Source of the DNA: Methanosarcinaceae archaeon
GTDB lineage: Archaea; Halobacteriota; Methanosarcinia; Methanosarcinales; Methanosarcinaceae
Length of the DNA stretch: 5,198 nt
NCBI GenBank assembly: GCA_016926455.1
Contig: JAFGOO010000135.1
Location: 1 to 5,198 of the forward strand
Reading direction: 5' to 3'
In this document: positions 1-5,198 of the stretch, one piece after another
How the letters are laid out: the number at the start of each line of letters is the position of its first letter
Numbering within the stretch: the stretch's first letter is position 1
The notes under the pieces: generated by a model
Database searches by the model: none
What the model was told of the DNA's origin: nothing
The model's input: only the letters and a program-made list of their open reading frames with translations
Translations under genes and position numbers: made by a program

Positions 1-365
1 CTATTCACGATGCAGGATGGGCAACGTTAATTCTGCATACTACATACAAAGCTGCTGAGAAGGGAAAGATCGTTGAAAAGGTTGATCCTAAGAACACTTC
101 TCATGTGTGTTCAGTATGTGGTAAAAAGAAAAAAAGCAAACTTCAATTATCAGATTGAGTATTTGATTGTGAACATTGCAACACTTCATTAGACAGGGAT
201 GTTAATGCAGGAGTCAACATACTGAATCGATCTAAAACATATCAAAGTAACGTGAGGCTCGCGGGAACTAACGGCTGTGGAATTGGAACCTCTACAACCA
301 GTTGTTTAACTGGGTTGCAAGTTCCGAAAATGAATCAGCAATTGCTTAAACTCATTAGAGGATAA
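1..365 (+). pseudogene. tnpB: TnpB (IS200/IS605 OrfB) C-terminal part, interrupted by an in-frame stop
   Basis: This is the C-terminal third of a TnpB, the RNA-guided nuclease carried by IS200/IS605-family elements; the 5' part lies outside the window. Reading from position 3, the protein opens with IHDAGWATLI, then has a zinc ribbon with CSVC (108-119) and CEHC (168-179), followed by LDRDVNAG, whose second Asp (198-200) is the expected third RuvC catalytic residue. A typical variable tail ends at TAA 363-365. A TGA at 156-158 breaks the frame between the two zinc-ribbon halves, where relatives usually have Arg before the second CxxC (LSD-stop-VFDC), so a single CGA-to-TGA change explains it. 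A product stopping there would lack half the zinc ribbon and the last catalytic Asp, and so should be nuclease-dead. The good downstream frame suggests a recent lesion. The right end of the element follows at 376-420. Family assignment is confident; loss of function is an inference. Confidence 0.9.
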
Positions 366-375
366 GACTCCTTTA

Positions 376-420
376 GGGTTCAATAAAAGAACCCCAAGAC
401 TTAAGTCGTGGGAGTAGTCA
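376..420 (+). mobile_element. Right end of the tnpB element (hairpin copy 1)
   Basis: Eleven bases after the tnpB stop comes a structured sequence typical of IS200/IS605 right ends. A first hairpin has the stem GGGTTC/GAACCC (376-381 with 389-394) and an AATAAAA loop. A second, near-perfect palindrome (393-412) centres on CTTAAG, with one A-G mismatch (397 against 408). The tail GAGTAGTCA follows and probably ends at the cleavage point near 420. In TnpB systems this region also forms the 3' part of the guide RNA scaffold, and the bases immediately after it act as guide. If that holds here, the guide begins at about 421 and runs into the bud32 start. The exact boundary is inferred from where similarity with the copy at 1604-1647 stops. 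Confidence 0.8.
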
Positions 421-438
421 GTGTTAGAGAGTGATTGA

Positions 439-1011
439 ATGTATCTTGCAAGCGGTGCCGAAGCAAAAGTTATACTTGACCATGGTATGGTAATAAAAGA
501 GCGTGTACCCAAAAGGTACCGTTTGAAGGAACTGGATGAGCGGATACGCAAAGAGAGGACGCGTGCAGAGGCGCGTCTGATGTCGGAGGCAAGACGCCAC
601 GGGGTCCCCACACCGATCATTTACGATATCGAGGATTTTACGATAGTGATGGAATTTATCCAAGGAGAATCTCTGAAGAATATAATAAACCCTGAGTTAA
701 GCGAACGCGTGGGAGAGCTTATCGGAAGGCTGCATAGTGGTGGTATTATCCATGGGGACCTTACGACGTCCAACATGATCCTTCACAATGAAAGGATATA
801 CCTGATCGATTTTGGACTTGCCTTTGTTGACAGGACTATCGAGGCACAGGGTGTTGACTTGCATGTGCTTTTTCAGACATTTGAAAGTACCCACGACCAA
901 CACGTAGAATTAATCGATGCAGTGGGAAAAGGTTACAGAAGAATTTTTAGAGATGCAGATGATGTATTAAAACGAGTTAAGGAAATTGAGAAGAGGGGAA
1001 GATATGCGTAA
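439..1011 (+). CDS. bud32: Bud32, KEOPS complex ATPase/kinase (stand-alone)
   Basis: Bud32 is the small atypical kinase of KEOPS, which works with the Kae1 threonylcarbamoyltransferase to make t6A at position 37 of ANN-decoding tRNAs. At 190 residues this is a complete minimal kinase. It has SGAEA in place of the glycine loop (5-9), the ATP-binding Lys20 in VIKERVPKRYR, Glu44 in TRAEARLM, EFIQGESL after the hinge, the catalytic HGDLTTSN (105-112; Asp107, Asn112), IDFGLA with Asp124, and the basic RGR C-terminus (186-188). An in-frame TGA directly precedes the ATG, so the start is well bounded, but I see no strong ribosome binding site. It overlaps rdgB by 8 bp. In several methanogens Bud32 is fused to the C-terminus of Kae1. 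Here it begins 18 bases after an IS right end, with Kae1 not visible. Function is confident; the relation to kae1 is open. Confidence 0.95.
   Translation: MYLASGAEAKVILDHGMVIKERVPKRYRLKELDERIRKERTRAEARLMSEARRHGVPTPIIYDIEDFTIVMEFIQGESLKNIINPELSERVGELIGRLHSGGIIHGDLTTSNMILHNERIYLIDFGLAFVDRTIEAQGVDLHVLFQTFESTHDQHVELIDAVGKGYRRIFRDADDVLKRVKEIEKRGRYA
993..999 (+). promoter_or_regulatory. Ribosome binding site deciding the rdgB start
   Basis: GAGGGGA lies inside the last codons of bud32, four bases before the ATG at 1004. It is the clearest Shine-Dalgarno-like sequence in the window. It supports ATG 1004 over the upstream in-frame TTG at 986, and suggests that translation of the two genes is coupled. 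Confidence 0.6.
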
Positions 1012-1549
1012 GGTCTTATTTGTTACCGGTAATAATGGGAAATTCAGGGAAGCAAAGGATATACTTGCTAATAAAGGAATTGAGGTTTTGCAGGAGACAG
1101 GTGGATATCCCGAGATTCAGGAAGACGATCTTGAACCAATTGCGGCCTACGGTGCAAAATGGGCATCAGAGGAATTGAAGATGCCAGTCATGGTGGATGA
1201 TTCGGGTCTCTTCATCTGGGCACTAAATGGTTTCCCTGGTCCCTATTCGGCATTCGTGGAAGAGCGTCTCGGGAACCAAAAAACGCTGAAGTTGATGGAA
1301 GGTGAATCCAATCGTCGGGCTACTTTTAAATCTGTTATCGGTTACTGTGAACCCGGAGAGGAAGCTTTTGTTTTCACGGGTACGGTTGAAGGTCAGATAG
1401 CATACGAAGAACGCGGCACAGGTGGTTTTGGGTACGATCCCATATTCGAATATCAGGGACAGACCTTTGGCGAGATGGAAGACGAAGAAAAAAACAAGGT
1501 GTCCCACCGCCGCAGGGCACTGGACAAGTTCTTTGAATGGCTGGAATGA
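1004..1549 (+). CDS. rdgB: XTP/dITP diphosphatase, RdgB/HAM1 family
   Basis: This enzyme hydrolyses non-canonical purine triphosphates (dITP, XTP, ITP) to monophosphate and pyrophosphate, keeping deaminated bases out of DNA and RNA. From ATG 1004 it is 181 residues, normal for the family. Diagnostic motifs are present in order: the N-terminal substrate loop TGNNGKF (8-14), EIQEDDLEP (38-45), the catalytic DDSGL (65-69), GFPGPYSAF (76-84), RRATF (104-108), FGYDPIF (142-148) and KVSHRRRAL (165-172), including the base-recognising Ser-His-Arg. Nothing essential is missing. A longer form from TTG 986 would add six residues (MRRGED), but ATG 1004 matches the usual family N-terminus and has a good ribosome binding site. 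It overlaps the end of bud32 by 8 bp, so the two are probably co-transcribed; a bud32-rdgB neighbourhood is familiar in archaea. No oligo-T terminator is seen after it. Confidence 0.95.
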   Translation: MRKVLFVTGNNGKFREAKDILANKGIEVLQETGGYPEIQEDDLEPIAAYGAKWASEELKMPVMVDDSGLFIWALNGFPGPYSAFVEERLGNQKTLKLMEGESNRRATFKSVIGYCEPGEEAFVFTGTVEGQIAYEERGTGGFGYDPIFEYQGQTFGEMEDEEKNKVSHRRRALDKFFEWLE

Positions 1550-1583
1550 TAATGGGATTGAGTAGAACACAACATCTATAACT

Positions 1584-1600
1584 ATTGTTATATGTACAAT
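1584..1600 (+). promoter_or_regulatory. Candidate TATA box and small inverted repeat upstream of the kinase gene
   Basis: TTATATGT (1588-1595) resembles an archaeal TATA box and is the only good candidate between rdgB and the kinase gene. It lies inside a short inverted repeat, ATTGT (1584-1588) with ACAAT (1596-1600). If it is used, transcription would start about 25 bases downstream, near 1615-1620, and the leader would contain the palindrome of the solo right end. Alternatively the inverted repeat could be what is left of an element's left-end hairpin. Neither reading is proven. Confidence 0.35.
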
Positions 1601-1603
1601 TGC

Positions 1604-1647
1604 GGTTCAATAAAAGAACCCCAAGACTTAAGTCTTGGGAGTAGTCA
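1604..1647 (+). mobile_element. Solo IS200/IS605 right end (hairpin copy 2)
   Basis: This 44-base sequence matches 377-420 at every position but one (T1635 here, G408 there) and has the same orientation. It contains the GGTTC/GAACC hairpin (1604-1608 with 1616-1620) and then a perfect 20-base palindrome (1620-1639) with CTTAAG at its centre. No transposase gene or tnpB remnant adjoins it: rdgB ends 54 bases upstream. It is therefore either a mini-element mobilised in trans, the remains of an internal deletion, or a right-end copy now serving another role. The kinase start codon follows 14 bases after its end. Confidence 0.8.
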
Positions 1648-1661
1648 TGGATTAATAATTA

Positions 1662-3833
1662 ATGTACAAGAACGAAGATAATCGATCAAAGGACGAACTC
1701 CTTCTTGAAATTGAAAGACTTCGTGCGCAGCTAACAGAAGCTGAAAAGACTTTGAATGCCATCAGAAGCTGTGGAGTGGACGCTCAGGTATTCTTGGACG
1801 ACAAGGGTGAACAGGTCTTCACCTTAAAGGATGCCGAGTGTCCATATCGTGTTTTTATTGAAGAGATGAGGGATGGAGCGGTCTCTCTTTCATCTGTTGG
1901 TAACATTCTATATTGCAATAGGAGTTTTTCTCGGATAGTAAAAGTGCCAACTGAAAATTTGATTGGAACCAATATTTTACAGATTATTTCCCCAGATTCT
2001 ATCTCGTTATTCGAGACTCTGCTCACGAAAGAGACTACAGTTCCTAGTAAAAGAGAGATTGACCTCTTGGCAGGGGACGGAACGATTATACCTTCATACC
2101 TTTCTATTAACTCAATTAAGGTGGTCAATGAGTGGAAAATCTATATAGTGGTCACGGACCTGACAAATATTAAGGAGAAAGAAAAAGCACTATTAAAAGC
2201 ACACGATGAACTGGAAGTTCGTGTACATGAACGGACTTTTGAACTATCAAAATCCAATGACGCATTGAAAACTGAAATCTTTGAATGCAAACAGGCAGAG
2301 GAAAAAGTTCGTAATGCACACAAGCAACTTTCAGATATCATCGAGTTTCTTCCTGATGCTACATTTGCTATCGATGCTGAAAAAAAAGTGATTGTCTGGA
2401 ACCGTGCCACAGAAGAAATGACAGGGATAAAGAAGGAGGACATTCTCGGGAAAGGTGATTATGCTTATTCAACCCCTTTCTATGGGAAAAGAAGACCGAT
2501 TTTGATCAATTTGACATCTGGTTCTGATTGTGAAATCGAAGAACAGTATGATTTTCTAGAAAATGAAGGAAGATTGATTTACGCTGAAAAATTTGTCCCA
2601 TACTTATATGGGGGAAAAGGTGGCTACATAAGGGGACGTACTTCTCCTCTCTTTGATGGTGATGGAAAATGGGCAGGATCCCTCGAATCGATTCGCGACA
2701 TCACCGAGCGCAAGAATATGGAGGAGGCATTGCGGACTAGTGAAGAGAAATACCGTAATATCGTGGAAACTGCCCAAGAAGGAATATGGGTACTTGATAA
2801 AAAAGGTAAGACCATTTACGTTAACAAAAGAATGGCCGAGATGGTTGGTTATCCTGTAAAGGACATGTTAGGTAGCCACATTTTTGGTTTTATGGATGAT
2901 GAAACCCGCTCACTTGTAAAAAGTAAAATGGGACATTGGAAACAGGGATTTTCTTATAAACATGAAATTCGCTTCCTCAGAGGCGACGGTTCTTACATTT
3001 GGACCCTACTTTCCACAAAAACGATTCTGGATGCCAGCGGGCATTACAACGGTATTCTTGGAATGATCACCGACATCAGTGATCTTAAAAAGATGGAAGA
3101 GATCCGTCTTGAAAACGAAAGTCTCATCTATGCAAACAATATCAAATCAGAGTTCATGGCTGTTATGAGCCATGAACTGAAAACACCCCTTTCATCGATT
3201 ATAGGTTATTCGCAATTGATGAAGGAAAATATACACGGGGAATTGAACGAGAAACAGGAATATTATGTGAACAATATTTTAGAAGGAAGCAAACATCTCC
3301 TAGATCTCATCAATTCTATTCTTGATATGGTTAGGATAGAAGCAGGAAAGATGTTACTGGTAATTGAAGAGGTTTCTGTGCCTGTTACCATTGAAGCAAT
3401 ATTACATTTTATAGAAGAACAGGCAAAAGTACATAATGTGGTCCTGAAAAAAGAAATGGATCCAGAAGTGGATATTATTGAGGTTGACAAACAGAAATTC
3501 AAGCAGATAATGCTTAACCTACTCAATAATGCAATCAAATTCAGTAAGGATGGTGGAGGGATCGTGATCATCAGAACGAAAAGGGATGGTGACATGGCAA
3601 GAATTTCGGTCTCGGATACAGGTATCGGTATCAAGAAAATAGATTTAAAACGACTCTTCCTCAAATTTGAGCAGCTTGATTCGAGCTCAGCCAGAAAATA
3701 TGAAGGTACCGGACTCGGACTTTCTATCACCAAGCAGCTTGTGGAAATGCATGGCGGTACGATAATGGTTGAAAGCAAGTACGGTGAAGGTAGCACTTTT
3801 ACTTTTTCTCTACCTATAAAAGCGGAAAAGTAG
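1662..3833 (+). CDS. Soluble PAS-PAS-PAS sensor histidine kinase
   Basis: A 723-residue sensor kinase with no membrane segment or signal peptide, so it should sense a cytoplasmic signal. The order is an N-terminal coiled coil (about 9-36), PAS 1 (about 60-170), a long signalling helix (about 171-222), PAS 2 (about 223-350, ending DITERK), PAS 3 (about 357-475, ending ITDISD), then the HisKA dimerisation helix with phospho-accepting His504 in MSHELKTPLSS. The ATPase domain has the N box (NLLNNAIKFS, 619-628), G1 (DTGIGI, 652-657), F box (FLKFEQLD) and G2 (GTGLGL, 682-687), so it should be active. I see no heme or flavin signature that would name the ligand. The ATG is bounded by in-frame stops at 1653-1658 and has no clear ribosome binding site; the upstream IS right end may lie in the leader. 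The response regulator downstream is the probable partner, inferred from proximity only. Confidence 0.93.
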   Translation: MYKNEDNRSKDELLLEIERLRAQLTEAEKTLNAIRSCGVDAQVFLDDKGEQVFTLKDAECPYRVFIEEMRDGAVSLSSVGNILYCNRSFSRIVKVPTENLIGTNILQIISPDSISLFETLLTKETTVPSKREIDLLAGDGTIIPSYLSINSIKVVNEWKIYIVVTDLTNIKEKEKALLKAHDELEVRVHERTFELSKSNDALKTEIFECKQAEEKVRNAHKQLSDIIEFLPDATFAIDAEKKVIVWNRATEEMTGIKKEDILGKGDYAYSTPFYGKRRPILINLTSGSDCEIEEQYDFLENEGRLIYAEKFVPYLYGGKGGYIRGRTSPLFDGDGKWAGSLESIRDITERKNMEEALRTSEEKYRNIVETAQEGIWVLDKKGKTIYVNKRMAEMVGYPVKDMLGSHIFGFMDDETRSLVKSKMGHWKQGFSYKHEIRFLRGDGSYIWTLLSTKTILDASGHYNGILGMITDISDLKKMEEIRLENESLIYANNIKSEFMAVMSHELKTPLSSIIGYSQLMKENIHGELNEKQEYYVNNILEGSKHLLDLINSILDMVRIEAGKMLLVIEEVSVPVTIEAILHFIEEQAKVHNVVLKKEMDPEVDIIEVDKQKFKQIMLNLLNNAIKFSKDGGGIVIIRTKRDGDMARISVSDTGIGIKKIDLKRLFLKFEQLDSSSARKYEGTGLGLSITKQLVEMHGGTIMVESKYGEGSTFTFSLPIKAEK

Positions 3834-3838
3834 ATGTT

Positions 3839-3936
3839 CTGACGATGAAATGAAAGATTATTTTGATACTATCCCAGGACCGTAAAACTTCTAATTCCAA
3901 TATATAACCGTTTGTTGTAATCAGCAGCATCGTCAG
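3839..3936. repeat. 9-bp perfect inverted repeat between kinase and regulator genes
   Basis: CTGACGATG (3839-3847) and CATCGTCAG (3928-3936) are exact reverse complements separated by 80 bases, and the pairing can extend outward by a G-T and an A-T pair. The arms begin five bases after the kinase stop codon and enclose TATA-like AATATATAA (3899-3907). They could form the base of a structured 3' or 5' untranslated RNA, or be paired protein sites. A chance repeat of this size in so short a region is possible but not very likely. Confidence 0.4.
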
Positions 3937-3956
3937 GAAAGTTCATATATCAATCG

Positions 3957-3966
3957 ATTAAATAAA
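3957..3966 (+). promoter_or_regulatory. Candidate TATA box for the response regulator
   Basis: ATTAAATA (3958-3965) is centred about 27 bases before the ATG at 3989. That is the spacing expected if transcription starts at or next to the start codon. Together with the absence of any Shine-Dalgarno sequence, this suggests a leaderless or nearly leaderless mRNA. An AATCGATT palindrome (3952-3959) abuts it and could be an operator. An alternative TATA, AATATATAA at 3899-3907, would give a leader of roughly 60 bases. The 155-base gap and these sites suggest that the regulator can be transcribed separately from the kinase. Confidence 0.4.
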
Positions 3967-3988
3967 CAATTATTATAAATCTTAAGCA

Positions 3989-4579
3989 ATGATGTCCATG
4001 CACTGGCGAGAGAAACAATTACTTGATGTGATGCAAGACGAAAAAATGACTACTAGGGAGTTGGTAAACAAGGTAGATATGTCAAAGGTAACTGCCTTGA
4101 AGTACCTTGATCGACTTAAAGAAAAAAATCTGGTAGATTTCGAAGAGGTCGGTAATGCTAAAATCTGGTTTTTGAAAGAAGAAGATGAAACGATTGATAA
4201 AAGAACTAAAGTGTTGGTTGTGGATGATGACAAGAACATAATAAACATTATTCATGATTTTCTTGAGCCTGACCAGTTTGAGGTTCTTGCGGCTTCAAAT
4301 GGAAAAGAAGCATTAGGAATGGTTTTTATCGAATCACCCGACATTTTGATTCTTGATATCATGATGCCTGAAATGGATGGCTTAAAGGTGTGCAAGGAAT
4401 TGAAGAAAAATGCAATCACAAGAAACTTACCTATAATAGTATTATCTGCCAAAACCAGCTTGGATGATAAACTTAAGGCAATGGACCTAGGAATAAATGA
4501 TTATATTGGAAAACCTTTTGATCTCAGGGAATTAAGGGCAAGAATAAATATGGCCTTGAGGTCAGGGCATGATATCTAA
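3989..4579 (+). CDS. Response regulator with N-terminal winged HTH and C-terminal receiver
   Basis: A 196-residue regulator with the reverse of the usual domain order. Residues 5-65 form a winged helix-turn-helix: MTTRELVNKVDMSKVTALKY supplies the helices, and the wing ends near AKIWFL. A short charged linker (64-72) follows. The receiver (about 73-192) is complete: the acidic pocket Asp79/Asp80 in VLVVDDD, phospho-acceptor Asp123 in LILDIMMPEMDG, Ser153 in VLSAK, and Lys175 in GKPFD. It should therefore be phosphorylated by a histidine kinase and bind DNA directly, which is less common in archaea than receivers without an output domain. ATG 3989 is followed by ATG at 3992 and 3998, so the start could shift by one to three residues. 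It lies 155 bases after the PAS kinase, its likely partner, and is followed by an oligo-T terminator. Target genes cannot be read from the sequence. Confidence 0.92.
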   Translation: MMSMHWREKQLLDVMQDEKMTTRELVNKVDMSKVTALKYLDRLKEKNLVDFEEVGNAKIWFLKEEDETIDKRTKVLVVDDDKNIINIIHDFLEPDQFEVLAASNGKEALGMVFIESPDILILDIMMPEMDGLKVCKELKKNAITRNLPIIVLSAKTSLDDKLKAMDLGINDYIGKPFDLRELRARINMALRSGHDI

Positions 4580-4597
4580 TATTCTAATTTATTGTTG

Positions 4598-4605
4598 TTT
4601 TTTTT
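4598..4605 (+). terminator. Oligo-T terminator after the response regulator
   Basis: A run of eight T residues starts 18 bases after the regulator's stop codon, preceded by TTGTTG. Archaeal RNA polymerase terminates on such T tracts without needing a hairpin. It is the best terminator candidate in the window. Confidence 0.6.
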
Positions 4606-4851
4606 GGGAACTGCCAAATTATTTGGTGTAAGATTAATGGGTAGGTATTCTGGACATTCAAAACCAACAGCATTAGAAAGATTATCTAATGCTATATCCG
4701 TTTTAAATTACTGTTACACTAAACTCTTTGACAGCTCCTTTATGATTAGTGTTTTTACAAAACAATTTGTAAAACCCCCCACATAATACCCCAACCCGTT
4801 CACATATTCTTCAGTTGGAAGTAATATTTACTTTGTAACAATAGTATTTAA
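4606..4851. other. Intergenic stretch without a convincing gene
   Basis: This AT-rich stretch holds only a 64-codon frame (4592-4786) that would start with TTG TTG inside the T tract. It has no ribosome binding site and no motif I recognise. Its internal part from ATG 4637 (MGRYSGHSKP) is also unfamiliar. The sequence around 4846-4854 (TATTTAAAT) resembles a TATA box but no intact gene follows it. Given the tnpB debris downstream, the stretch is probably decaying accessory DNA. Confidence 0.5.
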
Positions 4852-5007
4852 ATTTTTCTAAACGTTTCGTCTATTCTTTTACGCTTTGTAAAGTTACCGC
4901 TGCCAGCCTTTGCATATCATCTGATCAAGAGGATAAAAGAAAAAATGGGGATAGATGCTAATTATCATATTGGAGTAAGAAGATCTCCATTTTTAAACGG
5001 TGGATGA
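4852..5007 (+). other. Unrecognised open frame ending in TGA, possible gene fragment
   Basis: After a TAA at 4849-4851 one frame stays open for 51 codons, up to TGA 5005-5007. It includes LIKRIKEKMGIDANYHIGV and RRSPFLNGG. The region from 4921 (LIKRIKEKMGI) has the lysine- and glutamate-rich look of real coding sequence, but I cannot name a family. It may be part of the decayed tnpB downstream displaced by a frameshift, or the tail of another broken gene. The internal ATG at 4945 has no good ribosome binding site. Confidence 0.25.
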
Positions 5008-5198
5008 ATTACATCTATTCTACAATACAAGTAGAGAATGGTATTGTTTTGATTGTAATACAAAACATGATAGGGATATCAATGCCGCTATTAATCTCAA
5101 GAATTTTGCTTTATATGTGCAGAACTTAATTGGTATTCATGTGTCATCGGTTAAGACCCAAATTAAGCCTTATGTTGCTGTATTTCTAAAAGTACTAA
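4997..5198 (+). pseudogene. tnpB: Second TnpB remnant, different subfamily, cut by window edge
   Basis: Reading from 4997, the frame gives TSREWYCFDC (one CxxC of the zinc ribbon), then TKHDRDINAAINLKNFAL with the final RuvC catalytic Asp (5075-5077), and runs open to the end of the window. These are C-terminal hallmarks of TnpB. Upstream, a TAA at 4994-4996 closes the frame, and neither the first CxxC pair nor the preceding RuvC core can be found, so the gene is truncated or frameshifted. Its REWYC and HDRDINAA wording differs from the FDCEHC and LDRDVNAG of the tnpB at the left edge. The two therefore come from different IS subfamilies and are not copies of one another. The C-terminal end lies outside the window. 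Confidence 0.75.

Noticed and set aside
156..158. TGA read as an unusual amino acid (selenocysteine or similar).
   Set aside because: No selenocysteine insertion element is evident, pyrrolysine uses TAG, and relatives have Arg here, so a nonsense mutation is simpler.
986..1003. Longer rdgB starting at TTG 986.
   Set aside because: ATG 1004 has a GAGGGGA site at the right distance and gives the typical family N-terminus.
376..1647. The two right-end copies as a CRISPR-like array or composite transposon around bud32-rdgB.
   Set aside because: There are only two copies 1.2 kb apart with housekeeping genes between them, and both are right ends in the same orientation with no matching left end visible.
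1592..1669. ATGTACAA occurs on both sides of the solo right end (1592-1599 and 1662-1669) like a target-site duplication.
   Set aside because: IS200/IS605 elements insert without duplicating the target, the second copy contains the kinase start codon, and eight bases is short enough for chance in AT-rich DNA.
3263..3796. 177-codon open frame on the minus strand.
   Set aside because: It lies wholly inside the kinase ATPase and HisKA coding region, which has all its motifs on the + strand; the frame is serine- and isoleucine-rich shadow sequence.
3838..3848. Possible C/D box small RNA (ACGATGA next to CTGA).
   Set aside because: The C box is imperfect and no properly placed D box follows within the expected distance.
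4592..4786. 64-codon frame after the response regulator.
   Set aside because: It starts with TTG inside the terminator T tract, has no ribosome binding site and shows no recognisable motif.

Overview
The window looks archaeal, most likely a methanogen of the Methanosarcinales (Methanolobus, Methanococcoides or Methanosarcina type). The reasons are a stand-alone archaeal Bud32 kinase gene overlapping an XTP/dITP pyrophosphatase gene, a soluble multi-PAS histidine kinase, a response regulator with its DNA-binding domain in front of the receiver, TATA-like promoters and an oligo-T terminator. The assignment rests on gene content and style only; no marker gene is present.

Layout, all on the + strand. 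Positions 1-365 hold the 3' end of an IS200/IS605-type tnpB, broken by one in-frame TGA. Its right end, a double-hairpin sequence, follows at 376-420. Eighteen bases later begins bud32 (439-1011), which overlaps rdgB (1004-1549) by 8 bp. A second, solo copy of the same right end lies at 1604-1647 with no transposase gene attached; it sits 14 bases before a 723-residue PAS-PAS-PAS histidine kinase (1662-3833). A 155-base intergenic region with a 9-bp inverted repeat and TATA-like sites leads to the HTH-REC response regulator (3989-4579), followed by an 8-T terminator. The rest (4606-5198) has no convincing intact gene. It ends in a decayed tnpB of a different subfamily, cut by the window edge.

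The genes fall into two working units. Bud32 belongs to the KEOPS complex, which makes the t6A37 modification of tRNA, and RdgB cleans the nucleotide pool; their overlap indicates one housekeeping operon. The histidine kinase and response regulator are probably a two-component pair sensing a cytoplasmic signal. Both units are bordered by right-end sequences of one IS family. That arrangement is the most unusual thing here: two near-identical 44-base hairpin elements, in the same orientation, each less than 20 bases ahead of a start codon. I see no clear new enzymatic system. The best leads are the solo right end as a leader or regulatory element, and the possible separation of bud32 from kae1 by the tnpB insertion.
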